From: a virus
DNA: 39,568 nt
Strand: one strand, 5' to 3'
IMG/VR virus record: IMGVR_UViG_3300009551_000080
Span: 1 to 39,568 of that record
The notes beneath the pieces are model-generated. The model was not told where the DNA came from, made no database searches, and saw only the letters and a list, made by a program, of their open reading frames with translations. A program made the position numbers and the translations under genes. This document shows positions 7,952 to 15,270 of this stretch, one piece after another; position 1 is the stretch's first letter; each line of letters starts with the position of its first letter.

Positions 7952-9585
7952 CAAGCTTTACAAATACCACTCTCAATTATCCTCAACTTGCAAATTCTCC
8001 TATACGAAGAGTCATCGCAAAACGCGATCCCACGGTAAATGATAAGAGAAATTTTAACCTTGGCGACGAGTGGTTGAATGAAATTGCTAACAGATGGTGG
8101 AAGCTCGCAGAGATTAATAACATAAGTGGAGCGCTTTGGATTCAGATGTCAGGATCTGGAGCAGGAATAGCTACCCTAACAGGTAACTCCGGTGGCGCAG
8201 TTTCTCCCGATATGCTCAACAACATCAACATCATCGGAACAGCGCCGATAGATGTAGTCGGAACTCCGCTAACCAACACGCTGACCATTTCCTCCGACGG
8301 CAGTTTAGCAACAACTTACATTGAAGATTCCGGAAGCGCAACTCCTTCTTCTGGAAATTTAAATGTTTTAGGTGGAACCGGAATAGCCACATCTGGCTCT
8401 GGAAATACAGTCACCATTCAGACTTCAGGAGATGTAGCTACTACATATCTAGAAGATGTTGGAAGCGCCACGCCATCTGGTGGTAACTTAAATATTTTAG
8501 GTGGATCTGGAATCGATACATTAGGTTCTGGATCGACAATTATAATCACCGCCTCAGCTTTAGTCCCCACCTCTTTCACTGAGGATGCTGGAGTGGCTGT
8601 TCCATTTGGAAACAATTTAAATATTGTAGGCGGTACAGGAATCACAACCTCAGGTGCGGGCGACACGGTCACCATTACAGCGCTAGCCCCCACCAACTTG
8701 ACCTTTACTGAGAATACGGGTACAGCAACACCAGCAGCAGCAAACCTAAATGTTATTGGAACTGCTACTAATGGAATCCATACAGCAGGTTCTGGATCAA
8801 CTGTCACCGTGGCTATGCAATCTCCTTATGCAGATGGGGACTTCGAATTTAGATCTGCTGTTTCAGGTCAGACCAGAACTCTCCTCGTGGACAATACAAG
8901 CAACACAGCCTCCTCGCAAGCAGCAGTTGTTGTAAAGGTAGCTGGAAATTCATCTGGAGATCCTTGGGTTCAATATACCAACGGATCTAATTATTCCTTC
9001 TCAATGGGAATGAGCACTTCTAATGCTAATAGCCTTCGCATAAACGGAGCTGTAGCAGGAACGGTTTCCCCATCTACAGGTACTAACGTTTGGCAAATGG
9101 ATACGAGCGGCTTTAGAACGATGCCATTCCAGCCTGCATTTTTAGCTCACCAGGTAACTCCAGTCCCCAACGTCACTGGTGACGGAACAGTTTACACGGT
9201 GATTTATACCACTGTAGATTTTGATGTGAGATCTAATTACAACCCAGCCACGGGTATATTTACCGCTCCATCAGATGGAGTTTATAAATTCTGTTTGACA
9301 ATCACCCTTACCAATGTTTCTGCCGCTCACACAACAGGCTATGCGCAATTTAGCCATAACGGAACATTCGCATATTCGATTCATAGCGGAAATCCAGCCA
9401 ATCTTAGAAATGCAAGTACTTCCTTTGGCTATGCGGGAAGTATGATTATAAAGCTTGCAGCTGGAGACACGATAGCTACGCATGTAGTTATTGCTAATGG
9501 AACTAAAACAGTTTCCATAAATGGAAATCAATTATCCCCACCTATTTCTGCAACAACCCTGTTTAGCGGAGCACTTTTATTTTAG
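7948..9585 (+). CDS. Tail fibre with about 43-residue repeats and a C1q-like tip
   Basis: The N-terminus of this 545-residue fibre (1-70) carries the virion-attachment style block FNLGDEWLNEIANRWWKLAE. TLTGNSGGAVSPD follows at 77-89. Four degenerate units of 41-43 residues (from about 122, 165, 208 and 249) repeat ED(S/V/A)G.A.P...NLN(V/I).GG.GI.T.GSG.TVTI. Residues from about 394 hold PAFLAHQ...NVTGDGTVYT and a C1q-like domain with GIFTAPSDGVYKF. The tip is homologous to that of the 5014 fibre. The start is an ATGA overlap with the preceding gene. Confidence 0.8.
   Translation: MTSFTNTTLNYPQLANSPIRRVIAKRDPTVNDKRNFNLGDEWLNEIANRWWKLAEINNISGALWIQMSGSGAGIATLTGNSGGAVSPDMLNNINIIGTAPIDVVGTPLTNTLTISSDGSLATTYIEDSGSATPSSGNLNVLGGTGIATSGSGNTVTIQTSGDVATTYLEDVGSATPSGGNLNILGGSGIDTLGSGSTIIITASALVPTSFTEDAGVAVPFGNNLNIVGGTGITTSGAGDTVTITALAPTNLTFTENTGTATPAAANLNVIGTATNGIHTAGSGSTVTVAMQSPYADGDFEFRSAVSGQTRTLLVDNTSNTASSQAAVVVKVAGNSSGDPWVQYTNGSNYSFSMGMSTSNANSLRINGAVAGTVSPSTGTNVWQMDTSGFRTMPFQPAFLAHQVTPVPNVTGDGTVYTVIYTTVDFDVRSNYNPATGIFTAPSDGVYKFCLTITLTNVSAAHTTGYAQFSHNGTFAYSIHSGNPANLRNASTSFGYAGSMIIKLAAGDTIATHVVIANGTKTVSINGNQLSPPISATTLFSGALLF
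8311..8817 (+). repeat. Four degenerate about 129-bp coding repeats
   Basis: Units encoding T(Y/F)xED.G.A.P followed by NLN(V/I) and GSG.TVTI recur at 43-, 43- and 41-residue intervals in the fibre gene. Confidence 0.75.
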
Positions 9586-9591
9586 GTAATT

Positions 9592-11511
9592 ATGTCTCTA
9601 AATAACTCAGTCGATGCAAAAGTAACAGGTTTTCAAAGCTTAAATTCTGCCAATGGAGATTGGGAAGGAAGAACATTGATTGGAGGGACTGGGGTTGTTA
9701 TCACCAATGGAAATGGAACGGCTGGAGATCCTGTTATATCAATTAATGGAGCTGTTGTTGGAGAAACAATTACTGGAAACTCCGGAGGAGCACTATCACC
9801 TACAGCCGGAAATTGGAATATTTTAGGAGCATCCACGGCAGCCGGAACCTCTCCTGTCACCACATCCGGTGCAGTAAGCACGCTGACAGTAAATGTACAA
9901 AAATCTCAAGCAATAGCTGCAACAGATGCAACTAAAGTAGGTCTTGCAAACTTCGATTCCTCCAAATTCTCAGTAGATGCAAATGGGTTTGTGACCACAT
10001 CGGGAACGGGCCTTCTAAATACTCTTACGGGAAATTCCGGTGGGGCTATCTCTCCAACCGCTGGCAACATCAATACCTTAGGAACAGGAAGTATAACCAT
10101 AGCTGGTGCTGGAAGCACTCTTACCACTCAACTTACAGGGCTTACAAACCATGCAGTCTTAGTTGGAGCGGGTACCGCAACCATAACCAAAGTAGGTCCC
10201 ACAGCCACAATTGGACAAGTTCTTCAATCTGCAGGTGCTGCAGCAGATCCAGCCTTCTCCACAGCAACCTATCCGCTTACCACTACAATAAACCAATTAC
10301 TTTACTCTAGCGCAGCTAACACAGTTACCGGACTAGCTGCAGCTAATAAAGCTGTTCTAACAAGCGGAGCTACCGGTGTTCCCGTCATGACGGCCCTTGC
10401 TACAGATGGTCAGCTTATCATTGGATCAACAGCAGGAATTCCCGCGGCTGCCACTTTGACAGCAGGAACCGGTATATCTATCACAAACGCCTCTAATTCG
10501 ATCACAGTTGCCGTAAATGGGTCTACTGTCGGTCAGACGATAACAGGGGATACCGGAGGCGCTTTAAGTCCCTCAGCTGGCAATTGGAATATTTTAGCAA
10601 ATTCGACAGCAGGATCTTCTGTAAGCTTCTCTGGATCTGGAAGCACATTAAGCTTAAATTCATCAGATGTCAGAAGCAATACCATTGTTGGGGCTGCCGC
10701 GGGAAATGGTACAATCACAGGCAATCGAAATACTTCTTTTGGGTTTAATACTCTTCACGCTCTAACCAACCAGAGTGACAACACCGCTATTGGCCATAAT
10801 TCTTCCGCTCTAATAACAACGGGAGCTAGTAATACCTCTGTTGGGTCATCCAGTTTAGCCGCTCTTACCACAACCACCTCAAATACAGCTATTGGAGCGG
10901 GTAGTTTAGGTCAACTTGTCTCTGGATCTCAGAATAGCGCTTTAGGCGTCAATGCTGGATCCTCATATACCGGATCTGAATCGAGCAACATTACCATAGG
11001 TAATACCGGAACGCTTGCAGATAACAATACAATAAGAATTGGTACACAAGGAAATGCCGGCGGACAACAAAACTTGTGCTTCATTGCTGGAATTACGGGA
11101 GTCAGTGTATCCAATCTCAATTTCGTAACTATAAATACTTCTACAGGACAACTAGGATCAGCAGCTGCAACAGGATTTATTACAACCTGGACGGATGTCA
11201 CGGGAGCTACCCAAACACTCGCTGTTAATAACGGTTATTTTACGGATAGATCCGGCGGAGTGACATACACACTTCCCGCAACAGCTACCCTCGGCGACAT
11301 CATTCGTATCGACGGCAAACTTGGTTTAGCAACTGTAGCTCAAAATGCTAATCAAGCGATCAGGTTAGGTTCATCTCTAACAACCACAGGTGTAACAGGA
11401 AGCCTGACAGCAACGAACGTCGGAGACTGCTTAGCTCTCAGATGTTCAACAGCTGGCGCTTCAACAATTTGGATAGTTGAATCTTCGATGGGTAACTGGA
11501 CTGTCGCTTAA
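9592..11511 (+). CDS. Large tail fibre with YadA-head-like NTAIG repeats
   Basis: This 639-residue protein has three (E/L/Q)T(I/L)TG(N/D)(S/T)GGA(L/I)SP.AGN blocks (near 60, 142 and 318) linked by Ala/Thr/Gly-rich shaft. From about 365 to 470 come repeats of the NTAIG, NTSVG and NSALG type. They resemble the left-handed beta-roll head of trimeric autotransporter adhesins such as YadA. The last 110 residues are the same tip domain as in the gene at 7442 (LPATATLGDIIRI...IRLGSSLTTTG...WIVESSMGNWT). It is probably a trimeric, adhesin-like host-binding fibre. AGG is found upstream of its ATG. Confidence 0.75.
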   Translation: MSLNNSVDAKVTGFQSLNSANGDWEGRTLIGGTGVVITNGNGTAGDPVISINGAVVGETITGNSGGALSPTAGNWNILGASTAAGTSPVTTSGAVSTLTVNVQKSQAIAATDATKVGLANFDSSKFSVDANGFVTTSGTGLLNTLTGNSGGAISPTAGNINTLGTGSITIAGAGSTLTTQLTGLTNHAVLVGAGTATITKVGPTATIGQVLQSAGAAADPAFSTATYPLTTTINQLLYSSAANTVTGLAAANKAVLTSGATGVPVMTALATDGQLIIGSTAGIPAAATLTAGTGISITNASNSITVAVNGSTVGQTITGDTGGALSPSAGNWNILANSTAGSSVSFSGSGSTLSLNSSDVRSNTIVGAAAGNGTITGNRNTSFGFNTLHALTNQSDNTAIGHNSSALITTGASNTSVGSSSLAALTTTTSNTAIGAGSLGQLVSGSQNSALGVNAGSSYTGSESSNITIGNTGTLADNNTIRIGTQGNAGGQQNLCFIAGITGVSVSNLNFVTINTSTGQLGSAAATGFITTWTDVTGATQTLAVNNGYFTDRSGGVTYTLPATATLGDIIRIDGKLGLATVAQNANQAIRLGSSLTTTGVTGSLTATNVGDCLALRCSTAGASTIWIVESSMGNWTVA

Positions 11512-11525
11512 AATAAGGATTTATT

Positions 11526-12272
11526 ATGGTAACCAACAATAGTTCAAACATTCCAACAGGCGCATCAGGAACAGTCCTTCAAGGCCAAGGAATAGGAACT
11601 GCTAACGCTTTTTCCACAGCTACTTATCCCGGGACAGCAACCGGAACTGGAACCATCTTAAGAGCCGACGGGACAAATTGGGCCGCAACAACTTCTACTT
11701 ACCCCAATACAAACGCTGTTAATACGCTTTTATATGCTTCATCAGCTAATGCAATGGCGGCATTAGCTACTGCTAATAGCGGAGTTCTAACGACTAGCTC
11801 TTCTGGAGTGCCTAGCATCGACACGACGAACTTTTCTGTTCTAACTACAGGAGTTCAGGTCAAGGGCAACAACACCAACACTGCTCCACCAGCAGGATTT
11901 ATTGGTCAGCAAATATCATCTGCTGCAACCTCAGTTGCTACTACCTCTTCAACGGCAAAAACAATAACAAGCATAAACCTAACGGCTGGAATTTGGGATA
12001 TATCGGCTATTTCTACCGCTGTCCCCACAGGTGGGACTGGCCTGATAGGTGCACATATATTAGGGATTAGTACTACAGATAACACTCTTATTGGAAATAT
12101 TGGAGATGATCAATTTCAAATAAATGTGAGTGCAGGAGCACTTTCAGGGTGTGTTCCTCAAAAAAGAGCCACTCTATCTGGAAACACGACTTATTATGCA
12201 GTTGTAACTAACGTTTATTCATCAACAACTTGTCCAACAAATGCAAGGATCACAGCTACAAGGGTTGGATGA
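11526..12272 (+). CDS. Tail-fibre-like protein with C-terminal beta domain
   Basis: The first 110 residues of this 248-residue protein repeat shaft phrases of the upstream fibre (FSTATYP, TLLYASSANAMAALATANSGVLT), showing a partial duplication. The C-terminal half starts at APPAGFIGQQISS and includes TSINLTAGIWDISAI and TTYYAVVTNVY, features of a small beta domain common at phage fibre ends. AAGGA precedes the ATG. It is probably a second, shorter fibre or spike variant. Confidence 0.65.
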   Translation: MVTNNSSNIPTGASGTVLQGQGIGTANAFSTATYPGTATGTGTILRADGTNWAATTSTYPNTNAVNTLLYASSANAMAALATANSGVLTTSSSGVPSIDTTNFSVLTTGVQVKGNNTNTAPPAGFIGQQISSAATSVATTSSTAKTITSINLTAGIWDISAISTAVPTGGTGLIGAHILGISTTDNTLIGNIGDDQFQINVSAGALSGCVPQKRATLSGNTTYYAVVTNVYSSTTCPTNARITATRVG

Positions 12273-12288
12273 TGATTTCCTAATCTAA

Positions 12289-12402
12289 TCCGCTCTGTCT
12301 TCACCAGGCATTGGAGCGCTAAACTTTACGTCTCAATCCGCAAGGTCTGGTGGCGCTGGAACAGCTGGCATAATTGTTATTGATGAATATGTAATCGAAT
12401 AA
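12289..12402 (+). pseudogene. Remnant of a fibre C-terminus
   Basis: In one frame the 114 bases after the last fibre read ...GALNFTSQSARSGGAGTAG then IIVIDEYVIE and stop. Gly-rich GxGxxGIIVIxEY endings are typical of phage tail-fibre C-termini. There is a stop just upstream (TAA at 12286) and no start or Shine-Dalgarno, so this is a headless fragment left by recombination in the fibre cluster. Confidence 0.55.
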
Positions 12403-12416
12403 AATAGGAGACTTAA

Positions 12417-12581
12417 ATGAAATACATTATTCCTTTATTATTGTTTATATCTTGCACAGCAAAAGAAATGAAAATAACTGACGATATTATCCAAGGTGAG
12501 ATAAAAATAGCTGAAACAGTAATGTCAGATATCGCATCTATCCAGAAACAAAAAAACAAAACTGTATTAATTGTCCCCTAA
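12417..12581 (+). CDS. Small predicted lipoprotein (o-spanin-like candidate)
   Basis: This 54-residue product has TAGGAG six bases before its ATG. A signal peptide (Lys-2, then IIPLLLFIS) ends at a lipobox-like FISC with Cys-13. A charged, probably helical, 40-residue mature part follows. Small outer-membrane lipoproteins of this size occur in phage spanin complexes, but the usual proline-rich Rz1 linker is absent. It lies at the end of the fibre operon, followed by a tiny membrane peptide. A superinfection-exclusion lipoprotein is an equal alternative. Confidence 0.5.
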   Translation: MKYIIPLLLFISCTAKEMKITDDIIQGEIKIAETVMSDIASIQKQKNKTVLIVP

Positions 12582-12608
12582 TCAATATTTAATATTTTTC
12601 ATATTTCT

Positions 12609-12643
12609 TTTCGTATGCATTTTTTGCATTTACGTATACGAAA
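12609..12643. promoter_or_regulatory. Inverted repeat, possible operator
   Basis: TTTCGTAT (12609-12616) and ATACGAAA (12636-12643) are perfect inverted arms. The right arm lies in an 8-bp palindrome CGTATACG (12633-12640), and ATGCA...TGCAT sits between them. It lies in the gap between the lipoprotein and the 29-residue membrane peptide. Confidence 0.35.
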
Positions 12644-12688
12644 TAAAAAGCGACGATTAAACTAATCCTTTCACAAGGAGATGAGTTT

Positions 12689-12778
12689 ATGTGGCCTATC
12701 ATCAACGGAATTGCATCCTGTGTAGTTATCATCGGCATCTTAATCTGGATTTACTACCTAGTAAGAAAATCCGTTTAA
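12689..12778 (+). CDS. 29-residue membrane peptide
   Basis: AAGGAG stands eight bases before the ATG. The product has a single hydrophobic helix (INGIASCVVIIGILIWIYYL) and a VRKSV end, the positive-inside layout of small phage membrane proteins. Its stop overlaps the stop of the converging 139-residue gene. A holin-like or lysis-regulating role is possible, given the adjacent lipoprotein and the lack of a recognised lysis cassette. Confidence 0.45.
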   Translation: MWPIINGIASCVVIIGILIWIYYLVRKSV

Positions 12779-13194
12779 GGTAAAAAAAGCTCCGAGTAAC
12801 TATTTTTCTGTGTAGTAACAGAAATTCCAAACTTTTTCTTCCACTCACCCGAAGCGTTCCTATCATCTCTTGCCCCCAAAACTTCGCAATATCTAAACAC
12901 CCCAGTCACAGAACCCCTAAATTCGGGCCAGGATTGACTGTAGGTATGGGGGGAGCTATACACATACTCCTCACCTGCCATTAATCGATTGTAGCTCAAA
13001 TAAAGGCTATCTGAGCCGATTGTGAATCTGAGATTAGACTTATGACCTTTAATTTTGAGCTCCCAAAAGTCTTTTAGCTTAACAGCATCCGACTTGTTGC
13101 GCTCGAAGTCAGGGTGTTGCTTTTTGCGTTCTTCTACTTCTTCGTTCTCATCATCTGAAAAACTTTTCCTTTTAAACTGCTTTAAACCCCCCAT
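12775..13194 (-). CDS. Hypothetical protein downstream of the replication initiator
   Basis: This 139-residue protein has a highly charged N-terminus (residues 5-30, Lys/Glu/Asp). A more ordered part follows with KLKDFWELKIKGHKSNLRF and SQSWPEFRGSVTGVFRYCE. No family was recognised. Its ATG lies 13 bases inside the end of the upstream initiator gene with GGTGG upstream, so it is translationally coupled and probably serves replication, for example as a partner or loader. This is inference from position only. Confidence 0.4.
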   Translation of the reverse strand: MGGLKQFKRKSFSDDENEEVEERKKQHPDFERNKSDAVKLKDFWELKIKGHKSNLRFTIGSDSLYLSYNRLMAGEEYVYSSPHTYSQSWPEFRGSVTGVFRYCEVLGARDDRNASGEWKKKFGISVTTQKNSYSELFLP

Positions 13195-14153
13195 GAGCTA
13201 CCACCCATCAAAGCATCAGCCTTAGGACCGAAGGTCCCGTCAAATGCTTCCCTAAAAGCTTTTGGATGCATGGAATTGGAAAGCTCTTTGCAGCTTTCAC
13301 ATTCGTAAACATAGTCCTGGTAGATTGATAAACTGCGGAGCTTCCAATCTTTCTTCCTTTGACGAGCATACTCGATATTGGTTATGGCATTGGAATCCGG
13401 AGGAGATTTCTTTTCTCTTAAAGCGTGGATCAAAAATCCCATCAGGTTTTCAATTTCGAACTCTGGATCTTCTAAGCAATAAGCTACGTAGGCCTCAGCA
13501 TTTCTTACCTCTTCGGCTGACAACTCTCTTGCTAGCTTATCGATCATCCTTGGGTGTATAAACTTTTCTTCATCGTCAACTTCAATTTTTATTTCTCTTA
13601 AGGCTTTCTTAGATTCTTCAAAATATTTTTTTGAAATTTCAATGCCATTGCCACCCGGCCTTGGCCGGGCTTCCTCCCCCCCAGAGGGGGGTAGGGGGGA
13701 TTTGTCTTTGGTATTGGTATTTATACACACAGAAGGGATTGGGGGATTAGGGGGATTAGTACTATCTATATTTAGTAGTGCCGGTTCTGTCGAGCTCGAC
13801 TTTGCCGAGCCTGGATTTGCCAAGTACGGTACTATTTTATTTAAATCATCTAAATTTTTCTTTGTTTCGAAGACGACTATCTCACTTCTAGAGAATTTGC
13901 CATTTTCTTTTTTCTGGTACCGATATGCATAACCATTATCAATTAATTCGTTTAAAAGATTCCAAGTTTTATCTTTTCCAATCGAGCAAGATTTGCAAAT
14001 CTCTGTGGTGTTAAATGTCCAATCATCTGGACGTGACATCAGCCTAGCCCATAGCCCAATAGCATCAAGAGATAGATTAGAATCCCAAAGAGATGTTTTG
14101 TTTAAGATAACGTAGGGATTTTCTTTGTCGTGGAAAGTGCGGACGATTGCCAT
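13182..14153 (-). CDS. Replication initiation protein with N-terminal winged helix (O/DnaD-like)
   Basis: In this 323-residue protein, residues about 25-90 (SLDAIGLWARLMSRPDDWTF, then an HTH around CSIGKDKTWNLLNELIDNG) form the winged-helix domain common to phage and plasmid replication initiators. A flexible Pro/Ser/Gly-rich linker (about 125-165) leads to a helical C-terminal region (about 175-260) comparable to DnaD-like domains. A CESC motif follows near the C-terminus. It starts at the ATG at 14153 with GAGG four bases upstream and heads a two-gene unit. It probably binds the phage origin and recruits host helicase. Its leader overlaps the structured element at 14173-14303. Confidence 0.65.
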   Translation of the reverse strand: MAIVRTFHDKENPYVILNKTSLWDSNLSLDAIGLWARLMSRPDDWTFNTTEICKSCSIGKDKTWNLLNELIDNGYAYRYQKKENGKFSRSEIVVFETKKNLDDLNKIVPYLANPGSAKSSSTEPALLNIDSTNPPNPPIPSVCINTNTKDKSPLPPSGGEEARPRPGGNGIEISKKYFEESKKALREIKIEVDDEEKFIHPRMIDKLARELSAEEVRNAEAYVAYCLEDPEFEIENLMGFLIHALREKKSPPDSNAITNIEYARQRKKDWKLRSLSIYQDYVYECESCKELSNSMHPKAFREAFDGTFGPKADALMGGSSWGV

Positions 14154-14172
14154 AGAGCCTCATAGAGTTAGG

Positions 14173-14303
14173 CCCCGTGGTACCAGAGGTTCAGAAGATT
14201 ATACTTTTCATTTTACTGTTCGAAAAGTTATAACGAGTGTTAAATTCACTCCGTTCCTAAGCAAAAAGAACGTGTTATTCTGAACCCCGTCTTGTCCACG
14301 GGG
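14173..14303. promoter_or_regulatory. Multi-stem structured RNA region (antiterminator/terminator switch or antisense RNA)
   Basis: Four nested stems can form at once: CCCCGTGG 14173-14180 with CCACGGGG 14296-14303; GGTTCAGAA 14188-14196 with TTCTGAACC 14278-14286; ACTTTTC 14203-14209 with GAAAAGT 14222-14228 (three more pairs past one bulge); and AACGAGTG 14232-14239 with CACTCCGTT 14247-14255 (one bulge). The two outer stems use the same bases as the + strand terminator at 14283-14305, so the two folds exclude each other. It is antisense to the initiator leader. Whether it acts in the + RNA, the - RNA or as DNA is unknown. Confidence 0.55.
14198..14203 (-). promoter_or_regulatory. Putative -10 box for the replication-initiator gene
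   Basis: A perfect TATAAT on the - strand lies about 45 bases before the ATG at 14153. The -35 (TTTCGA at 16-base spacing) is weak. An overlapping + strand TATACT (14200-14205) could drive an approximately 100-nt RNA ending at the terminator. Confidence 0.4.
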
Positions 14304-14315
14304 TTTCTTTTTTTT
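14283..14315 (+). terminator. Rho-independent terminator (+ strand)
   Basis: AACCCCGT (14283-14290), a seven-base loop and ACGGGGTT (14298-14305) are followed by a run of T with one C to 14315. The T run exists only for + strand transcription. The nearest + strand gene ends 1.5 kb upstream, so it more likely ends a local RNA than the fibre operon. Confidence 0.8.
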
Positions 14316-14381
14316 ATGACGACATCCTAACCGTCACTAAACTTTTGATTCCAGCGAAAAAATTCTCCACTCTATAGAAAT

Positions 14382-14410
14382 AAAAAACCCGATACCATTA
14401 CAGCATCGGG
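14382..14410 (-). terminator. Rho-independent terminator after the ssDNA-binding gene
   Basis: On the - strand, CCCGATGC and GTATCGGG form an 8-bp stem (one G-U) around a seven-base loop, followed by six T and a T-rich tail. It sits about 40 bases after the stop at 14450 and separates this gene from the initiator unit. Confidence 0.8.
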
Positions 14411-14449
14411 CCCACAATACACAAAGGATCCATATGAAAAACAACATAA

Positions 14450-15190
14450 CTATGCAGACTTTTCTTTATTATTTCCTAGCCATTTTTCATAAGCAGCAGC
14501 AAATTCTTTAGGTCTTCCCAGCCACACTTCGACAGCTTCATCGATCGGTTTAGAGATCTTAGTTTCGCAAAACTCAAGGTATTCAATCACCCTTTCTGGT
14601 TCGGCAACGACGATGGAATCAGTGAGGATCTTAGCGAGCTGATCAATAGACGGCACAGAATGGGTTTTATATTCTTCAGGTTCGTCTAAATCTCTCCAAG
14701 GGTCTCCGGAGTCGTATAACGCTTCCAAGCGAACTGGCGCGTCTTTCAGAGCCTTTTTTATCTCTTCATTCATAGGTTTAGGAGGACAAGGAGTAAGCGT
14801 ATACCGGGAGTTTATTCCAGAGCCTTCCTTTAAAACTTTAATGTCATATTGAGTGCTGTCACCCCAATCCTCTTGAGTAATGATGGCTTCAAGTTGGCTT
14901 ATCACGCCGCTTTGCGCCACTTCAAGAATGAATAGATCCTTTATTTCATAGTCCCATATGTAAAGAGACCAAAATTCTTTATGAGGTTTTTCTGGATCTA
15001 TACTTCTTTTAGGCTCATCTTCATACCTGAATCTTATGGGTTTATTGTCTTTCCAGTCCTGATAACCTCCGATTGGAGTAATAACGATTCTGAATCTATT
15101 TTCTCCTGTCTTAAACTCAGACATTTTCTTGTAATTTTTTTTCTTAGCCCTGCGGTGTTCAATACCTTTTGGCAAATTTGGATTTGTCAT
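14450..15190 (-). CDS. Phage single-stranded DNA-binding protein
   Basis: This 246-residue protein has a basic N-terminus (KGIEHRRAKKKNYKKM). The central OB-fold-like region runs about 25-135: FKTGENRFRIVITPIGGYQDW, HKEFWSLYIWDYE, KDLFILEVAQSGVISQLEAI, then WGDSTQYDIKVLKEGSG and YTLTP. That succession is characteristic of gp32-type phage SSBs. The C-terminal end is Lys/Glu rich rather than purely acidic. It probably coats ssDNA in replication and recombination with the nearby nuclease and RusA. It has its own putative promoter and terminator. Confidence 0.7.
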   Translation of the reverse strand: MTNPNLPKGIEHRRAKKKNYKKMSEFKTGENRFRIVITPIGGYQDWKDNKPIRFRYEDEPKRSIDPEKPHKEFWSLYIWDYEIKDLFILEVAQSGVISQLEAIITQEDWGDSTQYDIKVLKEGSGINSRYTLTPCPPKPMNEEIKKALKDAPVRLEALYDSGDPWRDLDEPEEYKTHSVPSIDQLAKILTDSIVVAEPERVIEYLEFCETKISKPIDEAVEVWLGRPKEFAAAYEKWLGNNKEKSA

Positions 15191-15221
15191 AATTTCTAGT
15201 TCCTAGTTAAATAATTAATGC

Positions 15222-15249
15222 TTCATATAAGTCTCTGACCCCTTATCAA
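15222..15249 (-). promoter_or_regulatory. Putative promoter for the ssDNA-binding gene
   Basis: On the - strand TTGATA (15249-15244), a 16-base spacer and TATGAA (15227-15222) precede the start at 15190. The -35 box lies within the stem of the + strand terminator at 15239-15261. Confidence 0.45.
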
Positions 15250-15270
15250 CGTGGTAAGGGGCCTTTTTTT
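15239..15270 (+). terminator. Rho-independent terminator (+ strand) inside the - strand early block
   Basis: CCCCTTATCA and TGGTAAGGGG (15239-15261) make a 10-bp stem with one G-U pair and a three-base loop, followed by CC and seven T. No + strand gene precedes it locally. Confidence 0.75.

Noticed and set aside
5418-11201. Many long - strand open frames rich in Val, Pro and Ala across the fibre genes
   Set aside because: They mirror the Thr/Gly/Ser-rich repeats on the + strand and lack starts with ribosome sites; shadow frames.
14434-14511. 25-codon + strand frame with AAAGGA before ATG
   Set aside because: It is antisense to the end of the ssDNA-binding gene, and no good promoter or conserved feature supports it, although the ribosome site is good.
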